NCBI RefSeq assembly: GCF_037975245.1 | Contig: NC_092575.1 | Coordinates: 695,001-759,000 of the forward strand | Direction: 5' to 3' | Length of the DNA: 64,000 nt | DNA from: Apostichopus japonicus | Lineage: Eukaryota; Echinodermata; Holothuroidea; Aspidochirotida; Stichopodidae | Part shown: positions 1 through 12,100 of the stretch, piece after piece | Numbering within the stretch: position 1 is the first letter of the stretch | Layout of the letters: the number at the start of each line of letters is the position of its first letter | Notes under the pieces: model-generated | Told to the model about the DNA's origin: nothing | Database searches by the model: none | The model's input: the letters and a program-made list of their open reading frames with translations, nothing else | Made by a program: the position numbers and the translations under genes

Positions 1-1
1 A

Positions 2-168
2 AAGTCGACCGAGTCTGCCCCGGACATCGACAAGCGTCAAGTTACCAGCCAGGAACAGGAGAGAGTCTGCAAAGAGAAAGAGAGGCAAGTAGACGCTGAA
101 AGAGAGAAAGCTGCCGAGAGGAAAAGAGAACGGGAGAGGTGCTATAGTAGAGGACCAGTCTGGCAAAG
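2..168 (+). CDS. AUTS2: AUTS2-like exon 1 of window (5' partial)
   Basis: The exon is truncated by the window edge. The open frame starting at base 2 encodes a charged, Glu/Arg/Lys-rich helix that includes [20 protein letters not shown]. Two donors 30 bases apart share the same phase (two bases of an Arg/Ser codon): after 138 (GAG|GTGCTA) and after 168 (AAG|GTATGG). The second fits the donor consensus better. Choosing it adds ten residues, CYSRGPVWQ plus one. Both join to the exon at 7397 and give a Ser codon at the junction. Because the acceptor lies outside the window, membership in the gene rests on phase and composition only. Confidence 0.6.
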
Positions 169-3100
169 GTATGGATTGAGTCATCAAAAACATGTACCCT
201 CTCTTCCTCACCCCTCTCCTCATGGGTTGGGAGGGAGTATAAGGGTAGTTAGAAGGACTATGGTGGCTTCACATCCCCCCTTCCCTCATGGGTTTGTTAG
301 GGAGTATGGGGATAGTAGGAAACACCCATACCATAGCTTCATCTCCCCCCTCCCCACATGAGTTTGTGGTGTTTCTCCAACAAAATTAACATCAGCAGAT
401 GCACAGTTTACAATAAGGATTGATATTCCATTATATAAATTTCCATCCTGTCTGAGAAATAATAGGAGAGTGAAACCTGTGTAGCAGATCATTGTTCCAA
501 AACACTGCGTTTATGTTCTGATTAGGCGTCTTGCGACTGTTCTTTAATGAGGCATTACTCTATGTGGAGTCAACTATAAAGGCATATATATGCAGGTTCC
601 TTTCTGGCATGCACTTTAACTTAATCAAGGAACATCAATGATACAAAAGCCTACGTTAATGTTGCAAATCACAAGGAGGCTTGGATTGTCTGTGGCTCTG
701 TAGGACAGTTAACTGTTAAACAGAATGAAGATCTTTACAGTACTACACATCACGTTTCTTGTACTGCAGTACCTATAGTATCTGAGCAACAGCTACTGCT
801 GCTGCCTCAAACATATTGCTGATTTTTACTAAAACACAAAAGTAAGACCAACGTAATATCTTTCCATCATCACTGACGTTGTTAAGTTACTGTGTAACAG
901 TTAGAGACGTACATCAGTCAACCTCAAGAAAGACAGCTAACTGTTTTGCTGATGTTCGTATGTAGAGCCTAACATTAGACCTACAGTATGTAGAGCCTAA
1001 CATTAGACCTACAGTATGTAGAGCCTAAGATTAGACCTACAATTTGACTTTCACATATATATAGAGCCTACTAACATTAAACCTACAATTTGACTTTCAC
1101 AGGATATGCAGATTTGGTGGGAATAGGCTAGTAACTAACATATCAGTCTTTGAATTTGAATCAAGCAGCCAATTGGAACCCTGGCAGACTGCAGCTGCCC
1201 TAGATGTGTTTCTACTTTCTGTATTGCATATTTCAGTGTATCTGTATTATACTGCCTTAGACTGTATTATACTGTCTTGGACTATTACACTATATTAGAC
1301 TGTATTATACTGCCTCAGACTATTAGACTATATTAGACTGTATTATACTGCCTTGGACTATTAGACTATATTATACTGCCTTAGACTGTATTATACTGTC
1401 TTGGACTATTACACTATATTAGACTGTATTATACTGCCTCAGACTATTAGACTGTATTATACTGCCTCAGACTATTAGACTATATTAGACTGCCTGTAAT
1501 CTGTAACATATCCTTCATCTTCTAACCTGTGATTCAGCCTACTTATTTTATCTGTCTGCGATGTAAAGATTTGTTTGTTACGATACCCTTCATACTATGA
1601 TGACAAATCCATTTTGTTTTTCAATGTCAAGCTCCCAGATAACACGATCAGCACCTTCCAATTGGTGCATGTTTACAAGTTATCACCATCTCTGGCAGGC
1701 CTGCAGCCTTATCTCTGAGGCTGCCTTCAATTAACGATATCCTGATGAAGCCCCTCACATTGAATTCTAGTTATGTACAGGATGTTAGCTCATTCATGAC
1801 TGCTGGCCTGTAGACAGAATCTCATTTCAAGATTCAAAAATCACTCCTTAACTTTTAACTTTAACATGGATTGTTCGATTAGGTACACTTTTACAACTCT
1901 TGTGGAATGATTAACATAGATTTTTCTGCTGTTAGATCTTAAAGTCCATTTAGGAAATTGATGCTCATCTGTTTATTAGATCACATGAGAACCCGATAAA
2001 TGCAAGCAAAAATTGCTAGTTTCTTTCAAAAGTATATTCTCTGGAAGAATTTCTGATCCCCACACAACCCCCCCCCCCCCTCCCTTACATTATTCCCAGA
2101 AAATGAAGAGTGTTAAAGCTTGGAGCATGTCTTAGTAAGAGAAAATTCTTTGAGAGTGGTTGTCAGATTATTGGTGAAGTTAGGATCTGTGTGACCATTA
2201 ATTTACTTTTCCAGCATATTTGTTATCTTTCTAGCATATTTGGCACACAGTACTGCCATCTAATTGTGTGGGAACAAGTTTTCTTATATTTTTGTGTTCA
2301 TTCCTAACAGGTTTGTTTTTAATATGATCGAATCTATCAGGTCACACTTTGTCTGTGTAAAGTTTAGGATTAAGTTCAGTTGTTTATATATATTTCTAAT
2401 TACAGATTATTCAAGGTTTGGTTCATCTGGCAATTTTCTTTACCACTAGAAAGGTCGTAAAGGCTAGCGTTTTAACAGTATACGAATCTTTGTACTTTAC
2501 TATATATGGTAATGCAGTCTAGTCAACTGTTGAGCATTTTAAGGGTTTTTTTTATCTCACTGTTACTGGCACTAATTATCACAACTGTTATCATTTCATA
2601 TCATAAGAAGATAAGACAACAAGAATAAATAACAAATCAATCCAGTTTCTAAAATTTCTGACAATATTTGTGCAAAAAACATAATTATTGACTTTATGTT
2701 TGTTGTTGCTAATGAACACTGTTCCTAAGTTGAGAATAGATCCAGTATTTTTCAGTTCCAGCTATATTTCTTCTCCTCAGTGTTGATATCAGTAATAGTA
2801 ATCAATGCTACAGATATGGTGATTTTAGTGGAGTCGTTCGTTTGATAGTTAGCGGTATGTTTAATCCTAGATGTAATCGTCTCCACTAATAGACTGCTGG
2901 CTGCACAAACATGATAAATATGCCAAGATAAGATTACATTCATGATTCATGCAGACAGAGTAATCTTATAGAAGGTCTGATTTGCATTTTAAGTAGAAAG
3001 TACATTCCATTTGCATTAGGAGCATCATATTTATTGTTAGCAAAACTTCTTATCCTCATTGTTAGTCTCTGTAACATTATCTGGATATTTCCTCTTCTTT

Positions 3101-6100
3101 GGTAAAGAAATCTGCTGTATGTGTAATAGTTTTGTTGTTAATTGTGTTAAGTTGGATATTTGTTACAGTGTACCCTCTGTAATGTGTCCAGCTAGTTGTA
3201 TACTGGTTGTGATCATCTTCCAATCTGAATCACTTCAAAACACCTTGTACTAAGATGAAATAACCATTGAACTACTCTCAGTCATTCCTACCGTGTGTTA
3301 ACTCACTCTAGTGTTAGGAATAGCTCTGATTCCATCCTGCGTTTGTATAGGCCCACTCTACACACACTATGCAATTGTGTTGTACCATCACCTTTAACTC
3401 CACAACTTTGTTATAGTGCCACCACCTTCTTCAATCTTGTAGCATCATCCTGGTACCAGTTTGAAGCTAGCGGACATTAACAGCAAATTTAGTCACTAGG
3501 AGCAGACATTGAGAAACTTAGGTCACTAGTATGATTCTCTTCTGACACACACCACAGTATAAAGCAAGTCTGACATGATAAGTAGTAGTGATACATCATA
3601 GTGAGTAAATAGTGGTGGCTAGTGGTGTTTTTAAAGTGACTAGTGGTAAGGTAGAACTGGCTTAAGCATGGAAGTTCAGAGTTCCCTGATCACTTTAACA
3701 TTGACAGCAAATAACATTACTTTGCTCAACATACTTATGTGACCTCTTTTAACAGGTTATTGCAGGTTGGAATCACCAACGACCCAGTAGGCTTAAATCT
3801 GTTCAGTTTGCCAAAAATCATAATATGTTTGACCTTGCCTTTTTGGGGCATCTGTGTAATTTCAAGGTCTCCAATGGGTTTGATCTAAATGACCTTGTAA
3901 GGCCAAGTTCATGTCAAGGGTTTATTGATAGTTTGACTTATGTAGATATTATCATCAAGGCTACCACCATCCAATACCTGCGAGTTGCTGCAGAGGTTCT
4001 GATTGGCTCACCAGACATTTATTGGGTGACCCCTTTCAATGTCTGACTGCACTCTGGGGGGGCCGGGGGGGGCTAAAGATAAAAAGTAATTGAATATTTG
4101 ATGTATATTGTTAGTATTATCCAAGAAGCTTGGGGAAGCTGGTAGACACTGTCATCAATGATACTGTAAACAAATTAAGAACGATGAGTTTTATTTATTC
4201 TGAAGATACAGTAGACATGCAGAGATGAATCCAGTGGTGGTAATTTCAATTACCAGGATACTACACACAGCAGTAACACACTGAGTATTTTATTCAGATA
4301 ATCAGACTTATCACATACAGCTGTTGGTTTGTTATTGTCCTTATATGGTGTTTGGTTGCGGTCAGCTAAATACACCTGCTCTACTTTTGTGTTTCAGTAC
4401 TAGCTTTAATAGGGAGGCCCATTTAGCTGTCAAGTCATGGTGCGGTATCAGTTCTAGGTTATACAGTAATTGTGAATGGCAGTGATTACGTTTGTGGTTA
4501 TCCAGGTATCTCCAGACTCCAGTCAGAGTGGGTTGTTCAAACAGTTGTTAAGTATTTTGCTATGTTCAGCTATATGATGGTGTTCCATTTATCTTTCTGG
4601 CTCGTTCAGCTGTCAAGTAGTCATGGTGTGGTGTTAGTTTCTTACAAATGTAAATTATGTAAATGAGGATGATATGGTTGGTTAATGTTCACAGGTATCT
4701 CCAGTCACTTGGTACAGTTTCAGTTTTCAGTTTCCATCATTCCAGTATACTTAGCCTAAAATACAATTTATAAATAGGAGAGTATAAAAAGTTATGACAC
4801 ATAACAATAACAACAATAATAAAAAGAAAATTGATTAAAGGCATTAATAAAGGGCATTTTAAAGGTTAGAAGTCTGGGTAGCTTCACATGTGGTAGATGT
4901 TACCGACAATGTTTTTATGAATTTAAGTAATTTCATCATTTTGCTAAATCCATATTGAATAGTATCTGGAGTAATGACATAAACACTGTCAGGCACCACG
5001 GATCCCTATCTAACACCTCCCAGCAAACATCTTTGGAACTCGGAGTGGCAGGGCAGTTGAACAATGTGACCACTATTGGATAACATTGTGTAACCAGACC
5101 TCAACATATTATCATGCTAGAATATTGGAAGCTGAAGATGCCAAGTGTTGGTGCGGTCGTGTTATACTTCTACACATGCTGCACCTTCATGTGATAATTA
5201 CTCTCAGTTCTAAAAGTGTGTAGATTAGCATGTTTGTAGACCGTTACAGTATGTCATATTTCATGCATATCTATGTCCAGCAGATTTAATATTAAGTTGT
5301 TTTTATATACCAATAAGTAATGACTCCTTACCATGATATAGCCCAGCTGTATGGTGGATTGCTGTAACAGTTTTGATACTTTAAATTCTTTTATCATGGG
5401 AGATACCTTTCTACTCGTCTGTTATTGTGGCTACGTTGAAACAGTTCCCAACAAATGTGTTGTACAATAGACATGGCTTGTGGTTCATCTTAATTTCTGA
5501 AAAGGTCTGTGTCGTTAATATAAATGATGATATCATTAATATCTACACAGTTGACACTATACAGTACAGGTGGACAGTATGTAAGTCAGTGTAAGTTCTT
5601 GAAACTGTATTAACAACAACAACAAAAACCCCAAAAGCAGTTTGCTTTATAGTTGTGATTGGATGGAAAGCCTTCTTTCTGCTAATTATTAACTCCTTGA
5701 TACAAGTTTTTTCCTGGTAGTGGACATTATGAGAATTACCATTTTATAGTTTATTTGCTGCAAAAAGTTGCACTTTGATAACACCTGCCCCTCTTACTTG
5801 CCAGCTTCAAAATAAGATAGATTCCCTGCAGTCTAACAATTCCCAGAAAACAGGTGTTCATGTGAAAAGGGCAAAAATTATATAGAATTAATAGAAATTT
5901 TAACTTTTACATGACACAGTGTCCTTTGCTATAAAGCCTGAAATAGATCTCTCCATGTGTCTCTGTGCCAGCATGTGAGACTTGAACCGATGTATGTTAT
6001 TAAGGAAACATTTGGCTATTGATAACATTGTCTTCTATATATATCTTTTCCATTGTTGCCAGGAGTGAAAAACCTTCTGTTATAATTGAAGTTTGGTTTG

Positions 6101-9100
6101 CAGTTTCAACTGTACACCTAAGAATCACTTAACATTTCCCAGCTGTTGAACCTTGAAGTCATGTAAATATCAGCTATTGTAGGGACATATTCTAATTTAG
6201 ACAACCTCCCTCCCCTCACACTAATAACGCCCACTCCAGAGATTAACATCAGATTTTGTCTCCTCACATAAAGCCAAAGTGTGGACATGTACTGTATCAC
6301 ACTTGGCATAGTTAATGAGTTTTAAATGTGGTTTTATTGAATTTTTGACAGTTATGTTACAAAGATCATAGATTACAATTACTGCACTCTGACCAATCAG
6401 GACAGTTATACAATCAGCTCTCTGCATTACCTATAGCTGCTATGTAAGATTGGACTGGTTACATCTGCAGGCATCTCTTCCAACAAATTGAGTTATTTGA
6501 TCCTCCTAATCTTTGGGTGAATTCCACTGCTTCTCGGTGCTAAACATTTTGCCTCTCTAGGAGAGAGATGCATATGTTTTATTCAAGATGAGTGGAGCTG
6601 CTGTACGAGATGAGTTTGGTATATCACTTGTTTTGGTTATGTTTCTTGATACCCAGAGCGGCTCAGATGAGCTGTTTACATTAGTATACACTCTAGACTA
6701 CTATGCTTGCTCATAAATTTGCAAGTTGTTTAAACAGACATCAGCATTGCTTGGTATTAATATGACAAAGACGTAGCCATGCATTACTATCAGCATCGGC
6801 TGCCTCACATGTGTAAACTAACCCACCAGGACATAGCAATGCACAGCGGATAGGACTCTTGAATAATTTATGAAACTCACATCTTAGATTTGTGTACGTT
6901 ACTCAAAAAAGCGGGAAAACAGGTTGTCTGAAATTACTATGGATGAAGACGTGTGATGAGTACAGCAGACAGTAGTGTACAGCTGACCGTGTAAAAAGAA
7001 ATTAAACAAGATTGAAATAATAGTGCTCATGAAACGGAATATTTGCGGAATATAACATCCATCTTTGAACCAACTTGTGTGTTTAAGAAACGTAAATATG
7101 TTTGTCTTTCAGAGTGGCATTGTAAATGATACATGTAACGTAATATGTAATATATTTATGCAACAGTTGCAGTGATATGCTGGTCATAACAAGCACAAGT
7201 TTTGAGGATTGTGTACAGCAGTTGATGGAAAAGATAACTTACCTCAAATTGCACAGGAATTTATCTTTATTCACTACCAGTACAAGTTTTTGTCTGATTA
7301 TATTAATTACTACATAGCCTTGTATTCAAGCTATTATCTGAAGATATTGATTATTGAAATAGATATTTAGAACGATTTATTTTATCTTGTTTGCAGTAAC
7401 CAGCCTGGGAGCAGTAATACACAACCCCCTCGTCCATCCTCACACCATCCTCCACCTTATGGTACAGTGCAAGGCCCAGTTTCATCCTATCGCCTGTCCC
7501 CCTGCCTACCACCTCCTCATCAGAACCCCCATAGTATGTTCTCAGCTGCAAGTGTGAGACCCCAGACACCCCTGACATCAACAGCATTACCAATGCCAAC
7601 ACAAGCCACTCCTAACGCTAACCCATTTGGAGCTGAATCTGGCCCCAATTTTTCCTATTCAAAAGGTAAGGAGATTGTTATCATGTTTGCATCTTGTAAT
7701 TGGACAACATTATCTGACAGAAATACTAAGTTTGATTTGTTGCAGAACAATGAAAACGATATTGATGAGTAGGCTGGGAAAACTGAAATAGTTTTCAAAA
7801 TTTTGTGTAGCATTTTCAAAGGAATCTGAATTAGTCATTTTGAATACTGTAGTTCCTATGTAGGGAACTGCTATACATCTTTACACTTGTATAGCAACAA
7901 CTTGACCATTTTACGATGCGATACTGGATCAATTTTTCCCTGGTGTGTGTTAATTGTTTTTAATTTGTTGAGAAATGGCCCTTTTCAGCATTGGCAAGCT
8001 GAGCCTGTCGACATGTGACTTGCCCAGTGTTGGCAGAATGCAACCATTGATAAATGGTCTCATCATCTGGTAAGAAACAATAAGCTGAACTGGTGAATTT
8101 GAGGTTTGTCTTCATGTTTTTGTTAATTGTCCTAATTAAAAGCATGGTTGTAGGTACCAGTGGTATGGTACTCATTAGTCTAAATTAGTTTATAGCCCAA
8201 ATTCCAGCATTATACTTTTCTTGTTTCTTGGTAACAGGTAACCAACAACAAGAACTCATACAGGAACTGAACAGTCGCTTCATCCACAACCAGCAGAGCA
8301 TGACCACATACCCCCCACTCATGCCCCTTATGAGAGAAACTCACATGCATCAGCATATGCACCAGCATCAACACACCCACGCGTTTGTGCCCCCGGCACC
8401 CATCGCAGGGAACGGCATCCTACCCCCTGTTTCCCCTCAGCTGGTAAGTCAAACAGAATCAATGTACTAATCATATCTTCTTCACAAATATTAATTATAT
8501 TTTCCTCTGATTGACCAAAAGCTCTCTGCAAACTCAACAAGTATGACCAAATTTTGAAAAAGCAAATAGATTTTGGCTTGTATTGGCCAGGTCGGTGGTA
8601 CAAATTCAGTTCTAGCAGACAAAGCCTTGCTTAGCTCAAAGTTTTGAAGCTGGCTATATTAAGTGTACACCAGATTAACTATGCCTCAAGTATACCATGA
8701 TTAATTGCACAGAAATGCAAATAAACAATGTTGGTCAGTGTTTGATAGACATATCCTAGAGCAAACTCCTCACAGCTATAAGCAAGGGATTGCTGACATT
8801 TTACTTCCAGTATGGCAAGCAATATTGAGTACTCACTCTCCTAAAACATTGTAACTTTTCATTGTAATTCTTGCAAATATTTTATCTTCTTTACAGTCTC
8901 GCGAGAGGGAACAACACAAAGCATTCCAGGTAAGTGCTAGGAATTGAATCATATTCCATATTTAGTTGAGAGATCAGATTGAAATCTTATGGTATGGTAT
9001 TATGGTGATGATTGTAGAGTGCTAGATATCCACTTCTTTCATGGAGCTGTTTGATGATGATGATTGTAGAGTGCTAGTCATCCACTTCTTTCATGGAACT

Positions 9101-12100
9101 GTTTGATGATGATGATTGTAGAGTGCTAGTCATCCACTTCTTTCATTGAGCTGTATGATGGTGATGATTGTAGAGTGCTAGATATCCACTTCTTTCATGG
9201 AACTGTTTGATGATGATGATTGTAGAGTGCTAGATATCCACTTCTTTCATGGAACTGTTTGATGATGATGATTGTAGAGTGCTAGATATCCACTTCTTTC
9301 ATTGAGCTGTTTGATGGTGATGATTGTAGAGTGCTAGTCATCCACTTCTTTCATTGAGCTGTATGATGGTGATGATTGTAGAGTGCTAGATATCCACTTC
9401 TTTCATTGAGCTGTATGATGATGATTGTAGAGTGCTAGATATCCACTTCTTTCATGGAACTGTTTGATGATGATGATTGTAGAGTGCTAGATATCCACTT
9501 CTTTCATGGAACTGTTTGATGATGATGATTGTAGAGTGCTAGATATCCACTTCTTTCATGGAGCTGTTTGATGATGATGATTGTAGAGTGCTAGTCATCC
9601 ACTTCTTTCATGGAGCTGTTTGATGATGATGATTGTAGAGTGCTAGATATCCACTTCATTCATTGCGCTAAATAACCCATTCAGAAGATATTTTGACACT
9701 TAAACCTTTACTATTTGTAGCCCTGGGGAAAAATGTCTTTTACCTTGAATTGAAAAGATTCTGACATTTAGTGCTTAAATAAGTTCATTAATCACTGAAG
9801 GCCTGTTTAGTTGGTTTGTAGTAGTCTTTAATGCTCAGTGATCCAATGAAAGGGGCATTCATTCTCTTATTGGTGGGGAGGCAGGTAGTGAAGGCATATA
9901 TAACAGGTACCAATGCCTCTTGTCGTTTCAAGGCATGAAGAGCAGTTTTGAGTGAGGCAGATGTTGACTGTATCGAGAAGTCAGCAGGACAATATAAATG
10001 CCATTATATTAATTTTACAGACGCATAGTTGGACAACCTTAACAGACTATGCTCATCATCCTACATTCAAACAAGTATTATTCCTGCTCGAGAATCTAGG
10101 CCAAGACTGGCCCCTAGGGCCACATTCACAGAAACGTTTTAAATTTGAAGAAAATTGGATGAAATTGAAGTAAATTGTCTAGTTGAAATATTCTTGTTTT
10201 CTAGTCAGTGACAAGTCTTTCTGAGTGCCCTGTAACCAACTTTGCAATAAAAAAAGAAAAAATGCCTTGTGTTAGCAATCATGTGATGGAAATTGTAAAT
10301 TTGCGTTGCATCAGGGAATCGCATTTAACTGTTCCCCAAAGGTAGCTTCAGGAATTCCTGTTTGTTTTCCTTCCCGATGGGATTTGCTTGATTTCATTTT
10401 GCTTGGAGGAACAGTCGTTTTTATTGTTCGCCTGTTCGGGGTGCTAGCGGGATACTACGTTTCAATGAGAGGGCCACCCCCAAAGAATATGTAGTCTTTT
10501 GAGCAGATTAATGTGATAAGTTACATTTCAGCTCTCCCTAATGCCATCAACTCAGTCATTTCCCTAATGAGATAGAGCAGATCCCATTAGATATGCAGTA
10601 AAGAGATCTAAATTAAGAATAATGTCGTAATCATAAACGCTAAGGACTGCGTTGATGCGCTCCTTCAGCACGTCAATGTCGATTTGAGCAGGTAGGCACC
10701 AGGGTTTGGCACTCAGCTAGCAGTAATTTGCTCAAATTGGCAGGAAATTAGCACAACAAGTGTCCCATTAGTCTGAGTTAGACTGGCTTATCTAAGCTGA
10801 CAGGGTGAATTTGTGGAAAGGCATTCGGGAGGATAGAGGATGGTTGTTTCCCCCAGGGGGGTAAGAGGGTGCGATATAGTATGCTCTACTGCACAGGCTT
10901 GAAGGTGGTAACTCCAGTAGGATTGCAGGCCAAGATGATCAAATTTGAAAAGGTCAAAGGTTTCATAATGGCTGATGGGAGGAGGAAGTTTTTACCTTGG
11001 TTTGGTTTTTGTTGTGGAATTAGAGACCGCCTACCGTTTCTGTTGATGTTGTTCCGATTTGTTACTGTGAGTGAAGCTGTGGTATAATTAACAAACCCAG
11101 GGGTGCCCACCTCTCTGGTCCTCCTTGTTTAACGGTAACAAGAATTTCAAGTTAAAAATACCCGTGTCTGATCATCTTTGGCCTCCATGGTTCCTTCTTG
11201 TTTTTCTGACAAACAATGTGATTGTATAGTTCAAGTGGAATCATTCACCCACTCTCGGTTTTACAACCAAATGTTAACATTAATAATTTAGTTGCCATAA
11301 GAAATGACCTACATTGTGAGTGTCTATCCTCACATTTTGTTTTGAACCTACTGTATGTTTTCAAAAACTTACCTACTTCTGCAATCATTTTAGGGCACTG
11401 GGAAAATTCATGTCAAACGCTGAAAAGATCTCAGTGGTAAATGTACATAGCTATTAACAATTAGTGTTGGGAAGCATAGACTTGACATTAGTGATTGGCA
11501 CCACTATAACCCAGTGCAATTCAGTTAATGGTTTTGATAATAACAAGATCCTTCATGGTGACCCTCATTTAATATAGAAATTGATTTCAAATTAATACTT
11601 ATCAATTTCTGATGAGTTAAAAGAGTTTGCAGTTTTTTTTACGTTGCCATTAATTTCCAATGTCAGTGAATTTGTACCTGTTTTATATATGTATACCAGG
11701 ATATCATTCTCAGATCTTTACTTTTCCATTCTGGTCATCAATATTCTCTCACTCAGTAGGGCATCACCTCCCCCCCCCCCCTTTCAGACACAAATTTCAA
11801 CTGCAGTCACCTTTGAAAATGGGGAATTTGTTTGCAAGTTAATTATCTATTTATTGTCAACTTTGTTTCAAATTGAAATTGAATCTTCTTTTGCAACAAA
11901 ACCATTTAATAGAAGCAATCAAAACTTAGATGGCTGTTGTTGTTATTTCAGTTTGGCTGGGAATGTCACTGATTAACAACTTTCAAGTCTAAGTCAGATT
12001 CTATCCTATATATTGGAATGTAGGACATAATGAACTCCCATTGTGAACTCCTCTCTCTGTCTTATACAGTGGAGTTGTTCCTCTCCATAACAATCTACAA

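Larger units (their letters stand above)
169..7396 (+). other. AUTS2-like intron after first exon
   Basis: A 7.2 kb intron. It holds three small tandem arrays near its 5' end (listed separately) and a run of 13 C at 2068-2080. Short open frames in it have no family resemblance or splice-site support. I see no other feature. Confidence 0.6.

Noticed and set aside
9004-9668. Possible third donor-derived array after the microexon (GTAAGTGCTAG versus GTAGAGTGCTAG)
   Set aside because: The match is only about ten bases, needs an inserted base, and the copies do not have a good donor. Not strong enough to group with the two clear cases.
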